Source: Zygnema cylindricum | Taxonomy: Eukaryota; Streptophyta; Zygnematophyceae; Zygnematales; Zygnemataceae | Reading direction: 5' to 3' | Length of the DNA: 64,000 nt | Assembly: GCA_037447655.1 (NCBI GenBank) | Contig: JBBHKE010001952.1 | Span: forward strand, 62,001-126,000 | Shown: positions 10,601 to 22,766 of the stretch, piece by piece | Layout: each line of letters opens with the position of its first letter | Numbering within the stretch: position 1 is the stretch's first letter | Made by a program: the position numbers and the translations under genes | Notes under the pieces: generated by a model | What the model was told of the DNA's origin: nothing | What the model saw: the letters and a program-made list of their open reading frames with translations, nothing else | Databases searched by the model: none

Positions 10601-13600
10601 AAAATCATTACATAAATAATGTGGCTGCTGGATCCCTAGCAAATGGGTAGGCACTCTTGGCATTTCTCGGTTTGCAAGTTTCGAGCCATTTCCCTTTTCA
10701 GTATCCCGTATTTTCCAAACAATATATGACGTGTATCGTTTCTTCAACGCATCACTCTTGTGGGGTATTTGTATACACTTTACAGTGTTGGTTGTGGTAG
10801 AAATTTTGAAAATTGTGATATCGTCCCAAACCCACATAAACCCATGATTTATGTAAAACAGATTAAGCTTATCTAGCTCCGAAAAACCAATGTCGACTTC
10901 TCTGCGACTCACATTTCTTCTCATATTGCTTTCCCAGATGGTAGAATACTAAAATTTACTTCCCCTTCCCTCACTTTTCAACTAATGTCCAGGTTTTGGT
11001 TTGAGCTTCGAACAGCAGTTCGTGGTATGTCTCTCACTATCCCAATAGTCAATAGAACCAATCCAAACAGTCGACCCTTTGGACAATTTACCGGAAATGT
11101 CGCACATTCGAATGATGGAGTCGGTATTCGAACATATCCGTTTGGCACACGGCCAAGATTTCCAAATAATATGGTACAAATACTGTTCTTTTTCTGCAAC
11201 TTTATCTCTTTTTTTGGCGTTTCTTGCTCCTTTTCCCTTTCGATTCTAGAGGCCCTTTTTCTGTAAATCAAACTGTTTTATTTCCGTGGTCTAGCCCTTT
11301 TGCTGTGATTATAGAGCTAGTATATGATAAAATTAGGAAGAAGTTGAAATGTCATTTGTTTTGATTGACTGCTCTTCAAAATTTGCCCAAGGAGAAAAAA
11401 ATACTCTCTGATGACTGCTTCAATTAAAAAAGCTATGAGACACTCACATATTTTTGTCCTTTGTTATGTCCTTTTTCTGACCAGATGACTGGACCAGTAT
11501 CGGTTCTTGATAAACTGACCGTGTACAAAAATGCTCAAATGGGGTATGTCTTCCCTCCCTCCCTCCCTCCCTCCCTCCCTCCCTTCCAGTTTTACTGCAT
11601 TTCTCAAACTTCCAGCTCTATTTCAATCCCTTCCGCGAACCAGAACAAAATCCATCCACTTCCCCGCATAAAACGGCTTCCGTAACTAACGACTGTTTCC
11701 GTAAACGCTCCTCAGAATGTTCGTCCACAACACGGAGAACTTTATCGTGACCAACAGTGCCTTTGCTGACAACGGTTTCGGCATCTTTCTGAACCAAGAC
11801 CAGATGGTGGTCATAAAGGACTCCAGCATTACTGCTCTCACGGCAAACTACGGGAATCCGAGGGAGTGTTGGAGGAACGACTTCTCGGCGCCTTGTAGAC
11901 CAATCGCTGGATGCATGTGAGAGACCATAGAGAGGGCGAGGGAAAGGGAGAGGGAGAAGGGGAGGGAAAGGGGGAGGGAGAGGGAGAGGGAGAGAGAGGA
12001 GGGCGAGAGTGAGGAGGGCAAGAGAGAGGAGGGGGAGAGGGGGAGGGAGAGGGAGAAAGTGGGGAAAGCGAGTGAGAAAGATACACGGTATACATTTCAC
12101 CTGCCCTCGTTTGATCATATAATGTCACAGCTCATTTTTGAATGTGGCCAATAAACACACCAAACAGATATACATTTCTTGATAGTGTATGCTTTATTTG
12201 TTTTTGAAATAATCCAGGATGCCCCTTACTTGGGGCGCTCAAGGCCGGTCCACCGGTATGGTCCCTCGGACTGCCCCAACCTTTGGAGTTATATTGGATC
12301 AAAGCCGTGATTTCGATGGAGCTCCACCCAATTCGATCCAAAACGTAACGTAAGATTCCATTTTTGTTTAAATGGGTTGAGTCAACGCACTCTTCACCGC
12401 CCATCGCTATTAGAGTTGATATTACTAACGCTGTTGCTTTTTTGGGCCAAAAAGCACGGTAAAATGATGTTTGTAGACATTCTAATTTCACATTTATACT
12501 GATAAATTCTTTATTGTTATAAAATGTATGGGCTGTGTATTTTGATTGTTTTGCAGTTGCTTTGTCGTTTCCTTTTAGGCAATTGACTGTTTACGTTTTA
12601 CACCGGTGGGATTTTCCGTTTTGCAGTTTTAGTAACTATGATGGAACTTGTAGGACTGCAAGTGCAATCTCTACTATTGGTTTTTCTGACTATTGGAACC
12701 CAGCTCATTCAATCTCGGTGAGTTTTTTTGTCTCCTACACAGTTCTATATGTGCACTAGAATTTGATTTATGACACCCATATTGAATTTTTGCTCACTTC
12801 ACTGCCAGTTTTGTGGTAACAATATCTTAACTCATTTCAATTCCTTCGTCGCAGAGCCTAAAATTTTCAAACAATTCCAACACTGTGTGGACGCCTCCTC
12901 AATTATATCAATACCGGGTGAGTTGACTTGTCTTTTTCACCATCCCGTCTTATTTGAGGAAAAAGTATCCACTTTTAATCCGTTTCTGTCTGAAACCAGA
13001 TATCAACTCTCATTCCTTTTCTCTCTCCCTTCTCATATCATTTTGTATTCAAATTTGGATTGCAGCCATGGGGTATGATGTCGGACGGAGGAGAACAGTC
13101 CCAGTTTTATACTCTTCGAGACTTAGACGGAAGTGTTGTCGGTTCTCCGGGCTATATTGTTGTAAACAATTCGAAAATTTTGCCGGCAAATGCGTCAGGA
13201 TGTACTCCCACTCCTTCACTGAATATGTATAAATGTCCTGGAGTATGCTATAGGGGAATCAGGATAGTGTATCCCGAGCCTGGATTTACTGTAACCAATG
13301 CAAATATTAATTTTACTCGTGGGGATTTCAGGTAATTTCTTCAGTATCCCTGAATGACCGTTTTAACTTATCATTTCGTTTATTGAAGTGTTTATGAGCC
13401 TCGGATTTTGAATATCGGTGTCTGTTTCTTTTTGAATGTTGAAATGTTTGAAGCTGGACAATGATATTCTCGGATTCCAAAAGTTTCCAAAAATTTGCTG
13501 CAAAATTTTATTTTGCTCAACGACGAAATGCTAACCTTACCTTTTCACAACTTGTCTGTTTTTAAAAAATGCAGTTCCCTCCAGATCCTTCGAGTCAGCG

Positions 13601-16600
13601 ACGGTCAAGTTATGGTTCTCAATGGAAATCTCAACAAAATGAGTTCCATGCCACCCTTTTTCCGTGATTATTCGGCGGTTCTATTGGGCAACGACACGTA
13701 CGAAATAACTTTCATTCCACCAAGAAATGCTTCTTCATTTTTTCCAACTCGATTTACATTAAGTTACAGAGATGTAGGAGGATGTGGACAGGGCCTCACT
13801 TTACGATTTCCACGAACAGATACCAACCAATGGGGGGTTCCTAGCTCAAGCAGTGTTTTTTACAGGTTAGTTTTCCCTCTCCCCTCTTCCCGCTTCATCA
13901 ATCTTGGTTCCATCTGAGTGTTGAATCACATAATCAGCATCACATGCTGTAAGCAATAAAGATCCCTTTTTTTTCTTGAATTTCCATTCACACGAAGGTC
14001 TGTTTTTAAAGTGGTTTCTTAGGTCAAAACTCTTAAATCTTGCTTTAAACTTGTGCTCTGTCCTGACTTGCTTTTGCTACTTTCTTTTTTCTCGGGAACA
14101 TACAGTCAGTGCCCTGGGACCACGGTGCTTTCCAATACGACATCAAATGCCCAGTATTCCTATGTTTGCAATCAAACGACTCAAACATCTTCCCTTGAGG
14201 TTGTCCTGGGACTAGTTTGGACGGAATCAACCACCATTATTGGAGTTCCAGGACCCGCTACATGTGTTCAAACATCGTAAGACTGCATTCTGCTCCCATG
14301 TTGCATCTCATTTTTTTCTTTTCCTTTTTTTACTGTCGCAGGACCTTTGTGGGGATTGGCAGGATTGCTTTACGCATCGCTCGCTTCTTTTACCTTGTTC
14401 TACAGTGTTCCATGGAAGAGAAAAGTTTGGAGGTTTTTTGTTGAATGCTTATTGGAAAGAACAATATTGATAAAGGCGAATGACTGCATACAGTGGTCAA
14501 GTTTCAAATATTCAGAAATAGAATTACACAGCTTTTCACAGGTCAATTTCTGTGGTCTGCGATACCCCATGGAGACTAAACAGTTTAGGCAGGATGTAGA
14601 TTTTAACAAAAAAAAACTTGTTCTAACATTCCGTTTGTTTAACAATGCTTTGGACACAGCCAATGTAGCTTCATATGGGGAGGAAGCAAGTGGCAGTATG
14701 AGGAATCCGGTAGAGATCTTCGGCCTTTCTTCTACAATCCTGGCACCAACATAAGCAGTTGGAGTCAGGGCTTCGCTCCAGTGGGGTACACCGGCTGTAA
14801 GAATCACAACAAAATATCCTCGATGTTTAGGTTAACCACTGTCGTACGTTTCTTTTGCGTTCTTCATCCAGTCACTTTGTAATTTTTGAAATGACATTCG
14901 AAACGAGACTACATTCTACTCGATTGTTTTGAATCAAGTAACCATGGGATGTAAAAGTAACCAAACCAGGTGTTGTTTGGTGCCAGGGATGGATCCATTC
15001 CTTAAGACTCGGCTTAAAACAGCCTCATTACTGGCTTATTATTTTCGCCAGACCTTCACTCTTATCAACTCAGCCTGCTACAAAACTTTGCAGATCGAGA
15101 CAATCGTTGATGATGGTATTGTGCTGTACCTGAACAATAAAGAAATTCTGCGGTCCAATATGCCCAACGGAACGATTACACAGACTACCATGGTATGTGT
15201 TCGGCAATACTCTGTCAGCCTATAGATTCGCGACTTTACTGGATGCCAGTTGAAATTCACAAGACGAACTTGAATTGAATTGTACTTCTCATATAAGTAA
15301 AATGACTGTAAAGTCGTAGCAACTGGTTTTGGTTTTGAATCATGTCCAGCACATGAATTTTGTCCCTCACCTACTATCCTGCTTGTGAATCCTTGTGCTT
15401 TCTCAGTCTCTCACGGATGGAACATATGGTGCTTATAAAAACTTCACGATACCGTTGACTGCCATCTCCAGCTACCTTTTGGAAGGAGTTAATACATTAG
15501 CTGCAGAAGTCCACACATGCGCCCCATGGGCAGGAGCTATTACCTTCGATCTCAGGTTATCGGGCATCCGCAAGTAAGAGTAACTAGCACACTACTTGTT
15601 TTTTTCTTTTTTTTTCATGACTGGTCTGACTATGACAAAAGCAGCATTCATTTTTGAGATTGTCCAAATCACCTTCTAACATTTTTATGTTAATGTTTAC
15701 GTGGGATACAGTGTTTCATGCACAGGAGCTCTTAGCTCTCCTGAGATATGTGATGGAGTTGACAATGATGGAAATGGTGAGATTGTCAGCCCAATTATAA
15801 ATCCTGCAAACTGTATTTTAAATTTTACTTAACGCAAGTTTACACCGTGTTCTCTGCAACTGTATATTAAATTGCTCATATTTGGGGTTGGGGATTGGCA
15901 ATTCTCTTAGGGCTTGTGGACGATGGAGCTGATGGCAAACTGCTCACGCGGCCTTGTCAAACTGCATGTGGAGCTGGACTTGAGACTTGCACTAATGGTC
16001 TTTTCCAACAGTGCACAGCTCCCCCTGTTAATGATGAAATGTATGTTTTTACTTTCGATTGCAATTGCAAGAAATATACTTTTTTCAGCTCGAGCTACTG
16101 TCATTTCTAAAAACTAAATGGCGATGAACAAACTCCTTGCTGTTTGACGAAGTTTATCTAGGCATTGTGGAGCACCATTGATGATTGGTTTTGCCACAAA
16201 TGATATCATCTTGCTTTGGCTGAAATCTCTAATGTTGAAAACATGTAATTTCTTCAATTGCAGCCATCGCTCCAGCCTCGTTGTTCAATTAGAAGCAACG
16301 AGAAAAATCTACAGCAGCTTTCTCTCATAAAGCATTTGTTTTTTCATTTCATGCCTATTTGCCGTCAAAAATCTAAAACCGTCTCGAGTCATTTTTGGTT
16401 TCGCGCAGATGCAATTTAATTGACGACAATTGCGATGGACTAGTGGACAATGGATTTGGCCAGCTAAACTGCCCAAATAATACAGTTTGCAGCAAAGGCC
16501 AGTGCCTCCCATTTATCAATGCCACAATTCCAGTGATGACATGGCCTAGGAATTCGAGTGGCTGGGCATATTACGACAAGGGTGGAAACATGAATGTGCT

Positions 16601-18671
16601 CAATCCGCAATGGCGTTTAGGGTGAGAATAAACAACCCTTTTGTCATCCCCGAGGCATACGTGAAATCTAGAATATGATTGTAATAAAACTCCTGCGGTA
16701 GGGGCAACTCCAGATTGTGCTTGAAAACGTTTTAATTATTGGCAAAGAAATTGTTAACTGTGTCAGTTGTCCGTAGACAGACTGCGTAACAACCATTCTT
16801 TCTGAAAAATTGCAGAAAAGTATCAACAGCCTGGCCAACTGGGCGTGGTCCTCTTGGATTCAATTTTGACAACCAGACATGGGACACATTCGGTACCACT
16901 TTACAGCTCTATACTAACACTAATGTCACATCATACTTCTTCAAGAGCTTCAACTTGAACCAGACAGAAGTGAACACTACCTTCAGTGTCGGTGGGTCCC
17001 ACACCCATTTTTAAATGCTCTTCTTGCTATGATTACTAGAAACTCCAAATGATGAACATAGAAGAGCATGTGGTTTATGCAGCGACTACTTGATTTAATC
17101 TGTAAAAATCTGTTCTGACATACCTCAAGAAAACGTACTTTCTTCACTATGTTGATCTCAAACAGACTTCAACATACGTAGAGTTGATGGTGCCGTCGTC
17201 TACTTGAATGGCAAAGAGCTTTGGCGCCCACAAATGCCATGGGGCAACATCACATACACCACCGTGGCCATATCTACAACTGGGACATGGAGCACCACTA
17301 ACGCTCCATGGATGTACAACACATGTACCGCATGCTTCAGAAACACAAGTAGTGCTCTCCAGGTAAAATTGCAGTTAAATCGGATCCTCAAATAAAATAT
17401 TAAAAGGTCTTTCCCTCGCCAAAATGCAACCAGAGAAGTAACCACTAACATAACTGTGGTTGTAAATGCAGGTAGGAGTAAACTGGATTGCAGTGGAGCT
17501 TCATGCACCAAGACTGTGGAGGAAGAATGTCGCATTCGACATGGACCTTAACCGCAATGTTGTGGTGTCTTGTTCAGACATCCCAGGATCGCCGACTGCT
17601 TGTGTTCGCCAAATAAACCAGACCATCTCTCCAGTGAGTCCACTATCTGCGCTGAAAAAGGCAGGCACGACAGAACAGGAACAAATAATTATTTACATGT
17701 CCTAACGGTTCTTCAAATGAAAATCAGGCTCACTGATGTTAAGTGTGCTCTTTGGCTATTCACAGGCTAATGCTGACTGGGAGTATAATGATGGAAGCCT
17801 CTCTATACCCTCATCAGATTGGATGCTGCCCAGCTTCAACTCAAGCTCCTGGAAAATAGGTGACTATACTCTTTCCATTTATGCACATCTCCAATGAAGC
17901 TTGGACAGGAAAATAAATGAATGCTCTGCATAACTCAAATCCTAAACACTGCTTACATTGCTTCATACAGGTCCAGTTCCCATGGCCACTGATAATTTTG
18001 GACTTAGAAAGACTACCTTGAGCCGAGGGACAGATTCGCCAGATACTCGTCGCACACACTACTTCAGGAAAACAATTCAAATTCCCGAGGCGTCTTGCTA
18101 CTTCCTGGTCACCAGCATTCTTGCTGCAGTTGACAGCGCAGTAAGTTTGTCTTCCCCTGAACAAAAATCTGGCGACTTCCCGTTTTCTACAAAGAATCCT
18201 CGTCTGTTACAATCACCTGGCAAATCTGCCATTCAAATAAAAACTCTTCACTCTAAGCCTGGACTCTGTCAATTGCTTCTCCCATGCCTTGTCTTTTACT
18301 GTTTTCAACTTTCATCGTATTTTTACAAGAGAAAGGAGCATGTTAAATTAGAAAGGTAAATGCTTCTGCACTCAACTTTTTGTCGGTTAATTGCCTTCTC
18401 GTTTTGTGTTCAGGCTGTATACATCAACGGCCTGGAAGCCTACCGTACCGGTTTGCCAGCAGGTCCCCTTAACTCCACTGTTTTTGCACCACGTGGCGGC
18501 GGTAGTTACTACGGGTCTCCAACAGCATTGTCGGGCGGGTGGCTGAAACCTGGGCCCAATTTGTTCGCCGCGGAGGTCCATAGATTCTCGGGGAACAACA
18601 TGACCGTAGTTTTCGACTGGCAGCTGATTGGTACACGAGAGGCCCTTGGCTGTACCCCTCTTCCACCTTAA
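6800..18671 (+). CDS. Gene 1: secreted CEMIP-like G8/beta-helix protein with MopE-like and beta-sandwich modules
   Basis: I reconstructed 29 exons by aligning this gene with its tandem paralogue: 6800-7058, 7514-?, 7952-8171, 8645-8849, 9129-9314, 9520-9689, 10230-10374, 10514-10646, 10993-11173, 11485-11543, 11716-11916, 12218-12349, 12627-12717, 12855-12917, 13066-13331, 13575-13865, 14106-14276, 14660-14796, 14987-15192, 15407-15573, 15712-15776, 15911-16040, 16409-16621, 16816-16991, 17166-17362, 17472-17633, 17766-17859, 17971-18140, 18414-18671. All resolved junctions are GT-AG and keep phase; the protein is about 1,620-1,640 residues. The order is signal peptide, Ser-Pro-rich linker, G8 domain, parallel beta-helix, CEMIP-like C-terminal part, then one MopE-like repeat region and three beta-sandwich copies. 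Many N-glycosylation sequons and the signal peptide point to an extracellular or wall protein. Animal CEMIP and CEMIP2 act on hyaluronan; the substrate here is unknown. Exon 2 has no good donor because a CT repeat replaces its end, so the gene may be damaged. Confidence 0.8.
7514..8849 (+). other. Gene 1 G8 domain (exons 2-4)
   Basis: Exon 2 opens with GFDLWSNPATWPSGVVPGLP, the W-x-x-P-x-x-W-P-x-G signature that begins G8 domains. Exon 3 carries VEGQLSVGTPAQQF and ITFELTPN. Exon 4 carries VGGQVHLHGLPGPPNTP, VKLGRTAKQGDSSIYV and STDYDRKQAEVFTIT. These are the conserved G8 strands also seen in CEMIP, CEMIP2 and fibrocystin-like proteins. Compared with gene 2, about 20 residues are missing after CGRLVL, where the (CT)n tract begins at 7629. 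Confidence 0.75.
7629..7694. repeat. (CT)n microsatellite inside gene 1
   Basis: About 33 CT units, followed by CT-rich sequence to about 7950. The tract starts exactly where similarity of exon 2 to the paralogue stops. Confidence 0.95.
9129..12349 (+). other. Gene 1 parallel beta-helix (exons 5-12)
   Basis: Recognisable blocks in order are LDSPLQYMHYGE, NIVITGTDEPEPYL, GQQGTLGRYNIHFHVVGS, CVVVHSSHNITVDSNVAYN, SGHCFMTEEGGEEDNTF, DDQPSTFWIANPKNHYINNV, FWFELRTAVRGMS, GNVAHSNDGVGIRTYPFG, FVHNTENFIVTNSAFADNGF. This order matches the PbH1 region of CEMIP-type proteins, including the His-x-His strand and the GHCFxTE strand. Exons 5-11 share phase with gene 2. Confidence 0.75.
11924..12062. repeat. 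Purine-rich GGGAGA simple repeat
   Basis: Degenerate GGGAGA/GGGAAA repeats in the intron between gene 1 exons 11 and 12. A (CCCT)n tract lies just upstream at about 11551-11585. Confidence 0.85.
12627..14276 (+). other. Gene 1 CEMIP-like C-terminal section (exons 13-17)
   Basis: Exon 15 (MMSDGGEQSQFYTLRDLDGS, then NMYKCPGVCYRGIRI) parallels the CEMIP segment that ends the beta-helix core. Exon 16 (LRVSDGQVMVLNGNL ... YEITFIPPRNASSFFP ... GGCGQGLTLRFPRTD) resembles the following beta-rich part. Exon 17 is Cys- and Thr-rich and less conserved. The identification of exons 15-16 with CEMIP is from recalled family features, not from a search. Confidence 0.55.
14660..15573 (+). other. Gene 1 beta-sandwich module 1 (exons 18-20)
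   Basis: Exon 18 gives CSFIWGGSKWQYEESG and FFYNPGTNISSWSQGFAPVG. Exon 19 gives IVDDGIVLYLNNKEILRSNM. Exon 20 gives YLLEGVNTLAAEVHTCAPW and FDLRLSGI. The pattern WxYxDxG ... W ... APxG ... VDDGxVxYLNxxExxRxNMPxG ... GxNxxAxEVH ... DLxL is a known bacterial extracellular beta-sandwich, often attached to lamin-tail or phosphoesterase proteins. Confidence 0.65.
15712..16550 (+). other. Gene 1 MopE-like metal-binding repeat region (exons 21-23)
   Basis: Exon 21 encodes SPEICDGVDNDGNG, exon 22 continues LVDDGADGKLLTRPCQTACG, and exon 23 encodes CNLIDDNCDGLVDNGFGQLN and CSKGQCLP. The CDGVDND-x-NGxVDDG and DDNCDGxVD motifs are those of the putative metal-binding (MopE-type) repeats found in bacterial surface proteins. 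Several acidic side chains and cysteines are spaced as in that family. Gene 2 keeps the same motifs at 39868-41580. Confidence 0.65.
16550..17633 (+). other. Gene 1 beta-sandwich module 2 (exons 23-26)
   Basis: It begins WPRNSSGWAYYDKGGNMN in exon 23, continues GRGPLGFNFDNQTWDTFGTT in exon 24, RRVDGAVVYLNGKELWRPQM in exon 25 and NWIAVELHAPRLWRKNVAFD in exon 26. It follows the same fold pattern as module 1. Confidence 0.65.
17766..18671 (+). other. Gene 1 beta-sandwich module 3 and C-terminus (exons 27-29)
   Basis: Exon 27 gives NADWEYNDGSLSIPSSDW. Exon 28 gives THYFRKTIQIPEASCYFLVT. Exon 29 gives VYINGLEAYRTGLPAGPLNS, GWLKPGPNLFAAEVHRFSG and FDWQLIGTREALGC, then stop TAA at 18669-18671. No transmembrane segment or GPI-type tail follows, so the protein appears to be released or wall-bound. 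This module is absent from gene 2. Confidence 0.65.
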
Positions 18672-21590
18672 TTTAAGTTGTACGGACAGGTTTGGATTCG
18701 TTAGGTTGCGATATGGCATTAGTGTATTGATCGATTCATGTGGGTCGAATACAGGATAATGGAGTTTCAATGGTATGGATCTTCGATATTCTGTAAACAA
18801 AAACTCTTTCGATCAACAAACATGTAAAGGTCTTTTTAATGTGGGTCGGAGTATGGATCTTTAATTATATCCGTATACAATAGCTATTCCGATCAATAAA
18901 CACGTGGAGGTTTTTGGAATTATTATAATTTTCGAAAAGCTATCACATCAAATTTTGAAACTAGGTGATTTTTTTTTTGAAAAAAGTGTGCTTTCCTTAG
19001 GAGGCATGTTGGTTGTGCTCTAGAAGGTACATTCAATAAATATTATTAGTTCTCAATTAGAAAATTAGACCTTCAAAATTAAATTGAACGAGCGAAAATA
19101 ATTCTGAGTTAATTCAATTGGTTGTAATAGCATGGACTGTATTTCTTACTTAACCATTACAGGGCTGGTTTGTGATGTTGCTCGAGGAAGGAATGACCAC
19201 ATCGTTTCAGAACAACGGGTGGCTGTAAAAAGTGCTAACAACTGCCATCTATAAAAACCAATGACACTTAAGATATCACAACATCGTACAAAGAAAATGG
19301 TTCTCTTGTTTTTACCAATAAAAGTGAACACTTGTTCTTTTTCTTGTTTATAGGAAATTACTACTGGCACTACTGGCCAATAATCAAAGTAATCATACAA
19401 AAAAATTGTATGATTTCGAAATCGTACAATTTTTTGTAGGATTACTTCGATTGCTGGCCAGCATTGTACATTTACTTACTCTATCAGCTATGGGACCTTG
19501 AACATGAAAACTCTTGTAAGAAGGCATATCACTTAGTGGTGTACTACTATTAGTCCACTGGGTAAATAGTAAAATACCAAAGTGTACCAAGGGTGTAAAG
19601 TATCAAGGCACAATTCGGATATGTTACTTGTGGGAATTCTATTTATGAACCATTGTTGCGCGTGAAAAATATTTGACATAGACGTATGATAACAGATAGA
19701 GTGTAAAATAGGCATGCAGCACGGGTAATGTTGCGCATCTAAGTGATTTTGTTTTTACATGAAATTACAAAATGTAGTTGAATACTGACACTGGCAATAT
19801 CGTGAAACAAAAATTTGCGAAACATGCCACCGATCAATCGGCGCATACTGTATGAATATGGAACAGCAAAATTCGAACAAAAATCAGTTCGTTAAGCAAC
19901 AAAAGTTCGTACAAATTATCTATTTCAAATCTGGACATTTTTGGCCCAGTATGCCCACCGCTATTATAAAGCGCTTTCATAATAAGATCTGGACTATCTT
20001 CAAACTCATTGAACTCATTACCCCTGTAATTTCAGTCGGAAAGGGTGGACGTTGCAATAGTACGGACTATTTATCTCTCAAATTTACAATGCAATTGAGT
20101 CTTTTCTGTCCGGAAAATTTTAGATTCATCCCAAGGCGTCAATTACTTGAACGTTCCAATGCGCGATCGCTTAACCACCTTCATTTTCCTAGTTTGACTA
20201 ACTTGTGTTGTGAAACTGACCATTTCCAGAATCTAGAAACACTGCCCCTCATAATCTCTTATCCAGGATATTGTATGAGGAACTACATTTGCAATTTGTC
20301 TTATAAACAAAATAATACCCACTTTAGTTGTTTTGGTCAGCTTTCATAAACTGAAGTATGTACTTTCAATACTAATTATAGGAGAAAGTCAGGTAATCAG
20401 GTTCTGAAGTTTCGTAACCGTTGCTAGCAATGATTGGTTTGATTTGATAATCCCGAATGCATTAAACATTATGAAAAGGTTCAAGTTTTCAGCTATGAGT
20501 TTAAACCTTTTTCAAAGGTTGGACTCCAATTTTATTTCAAGCGGTTTCGAGCAATTACCTAGCACGATATTTTGTGGGCATGTTTATTTGTATTCTCTAT
20601 TTTTTACTATTATTGTTTATCTCATAGAATTGGGCCAAAATACTTGAGAACATTGTGGTGGTCTAAGTTTTAATTTCATTGTTCCAATACGAAGAAACTC
20701 TCGTAGTCAACCAACAAGTTATAAGGAGTTATGCTGGTGCTAAAGCAGCGTGTAATTCCACATTTATGTGGACTAATCTATGTGTTTAAGTGGCATCGGA
20801 AGATTTCCCTGTTGATTATGTAATTTCTTTATGTTTTTGGGCCGAAATGAAATGGAAAACTTCAAAATATGTTTGTATCATGTACATTAGTACATAGTGC
20901 GAACGTGTATGGATCATTTAACATTCTTTAAGCTTCAAGTTATGTTTTATTGTGTTAAATGTTGTAACTAGTGTAACAAGTGGCTTTGACCAAAACGTTT
21001 ATTTGGTAAAATCATCGTTGGTCATCATTACGAATACAACGTTATTCCTAGACACGGAGAAAAAAATACCTCTTCACAGAGAAAAAAATCCTAGTACTCC
21101 ATAAAAACTCCCGCTTTTCACATTATTCCGTTATTGTGAAAGCCCTTGGGAGGACCGATAATTGTTGCCTCTAAGAACAATGTTTTAATTGTTGTCTAAA
21201 AAATAAAAATCAACGATTTTCAATTTCAACATCGAGAAGGATGTCGAAAATATGGTAGTTTGGTTTATACAAACTTGTATTACCCATATTGAAATTTGTA
21301 ATCTGAACCCCTTCTTCTTTTACAATTTTAAATGGAATTTTGTATGATTTTCCCAAGAGTACCACTTTGAGCTGGTGCCAAAAAGAGTTTTTCACACCAA
21401 AAAAAGGAATAAAACCACAGAAAATATTCGGCTATTCAACTAAAATCGTAAAACTAACCCTGAATAAACCCTAAAATTTCAAAATTTCCTACCAAGTTCA
21501 TCATTCTGCATCAGTCTTGATGCGAGTGAAGTTTCCACCAACCACCAGAGGCATGCAAAATTTCGCACAGATTGGTGGGAACATAAGGAG
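18672..21590. other. 3' flank of gene 1 and intergenic
   Basis: An AATAAA signal lies at 18895-18900, 224 bp after the stop, and suits the gene 1 transcript. The sequence before it contains an imperfect direct repeat: the block TGTGGGTCG ... TATGGATCTT ... GATCAA occurs twice, near 18740-18830 and 18840-18915. The remainder is AT-rich with no supported gene. The 165-codon frame at 19852-20349 resembles nothing I know. Confidence 0.45.
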
Positions 21591-21959
21591 TAGTGTTGGG
21601 TATCGGGTAAATTCATATCGCGATAATTTCGATATTCGATATATCGAATATCGATCGAGCAGATTCCTCGATATATCGTACCGGGACCAACATAAATCAT
21701 CGCGATATATATCGCAAAAACTGGGTGACCGTACAGTCCTAGTACGGAAAATCGTAAGTTTCGCGCCGTGAAATTGAAAAAAATGGGAAAAAAAAATAAA
21801 AAAATTTAATGCCTCGATATATTGACGATACGATATATCGGCGATATATCGCGATGATTTGGTTTTCAATATATCGAAGCGATATATCGATTATCGGGTA
21901 CCTGAAATTCGATATATATATATCGAATATCGGCAAAAGGTCCTCGATACCCAACACTA
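21591..21959. mobile_element. 369-bp hAT-like MITE with 8-bp target duplication
   Basis: The termini TAGTGTTGGGTATCG and its exact complement are bordered by a perfect direct 8-bp duplication ATAAGGAG at 21583-21590 and 21960-21967. The interior is packed with short palindromes of the CGATATATCG type. It has no coding capacity. An 8-bp duplication and a TAG-starting terminus fit the hAT superfamily. Confidence 0.85.
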
Positions 21960-22108
21960 ATAAGGAGGGTATCACTGTAAAAATATCTCTTCCATGTGAG
22001 AAAAACGTACGAGCTGGTTTAAGGCAAATTCGAACAAAGTCCCCGAGGACAGTATTAATACTCACAACATCGTACCTGCTAACGGACAAATCGAGTCACT
22101 GTACTGTA

Positions 22109-22750
22109 CACCGCGAATCGTAATTAGAGTAGATAACGCTAATTCGGTCGCCCTAAATTTCGACTCTATCACGTTAAATAGAGTAAATGATTCTAAAATT
22201 TTCATTCTACTATTTAAGGTACTTTTTGAATTAGCGTTAATAACTCTAATACAGTGCGGTTTTACATAGTGTGGCGTACGGTCGGTGTCTGACCGTGCAA
22301 AATTGTACTCTATTAAGATAAAAAGTACTAATAATGATTTAATACATACTGTTATCATGTAACTGCGTTTTAACAAACCGCGTAGTACAAACGTCATAGT
22401 GACGATAAACTGTACGTTTTATCAGATTCTGATAAATACCTAATTTACAGTAGAGATATTCAGCGCGTCAAATTAGAATACTTATATAAATTAGAGTAAA
22501 TTCCTTTTTGAAAAAATTCTATCACACAAATTAGAGTTCGTAACTCTAGTTATGTTTTTCTCTTTTTTTACTCTAATTTTTTCTTTACTATATTTAGAAG
22601 GAACTATATTGGAGTTGTTAACGCTGATTCAAAAAGTTACCTTAAATAATGTAGGAAATAATTTATATTATTTTACTCTATTTAGGGTGATAGAGTCAAA
22701 ATTTGGGGAGACGGAATTAGCGTACATAACGCTAATTACGATTCGCAGTG
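22109..22750. mobile_element. 642-bp TA-flanked MITE with about 145-bp inverted ends, CACCG family
   Basis: It starts CACCGCGAATCGTAATTAG and ends with the complement of CACTGCGAATCGTAATTAG, with TA at both borders. The outer 145 bp on each side are inverted copies (for example GACTCTATCACGTTAAATAG against GACTCTATCACCCTAAATAG). Confidence 0.75.
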
Positions 22751-22766
22751 TAGTTTATACATCTAA

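Noticed and set aside
14341-14470. Possible extra exon between gene 1 exons 17 and 18 (GPLWGLAGLLYASLASFT)
   Set aside because: It has an acceptor-like start but reaches stops without a good donor. Exons 17 and 18 join in phase without it, and gene 2 has no counterpart.
19852-20349. 165-codon plus-strand frame
   Set aside because: No recognisable motif, no splice or promoter support, and composition like the surrounding AT-rich DNA.
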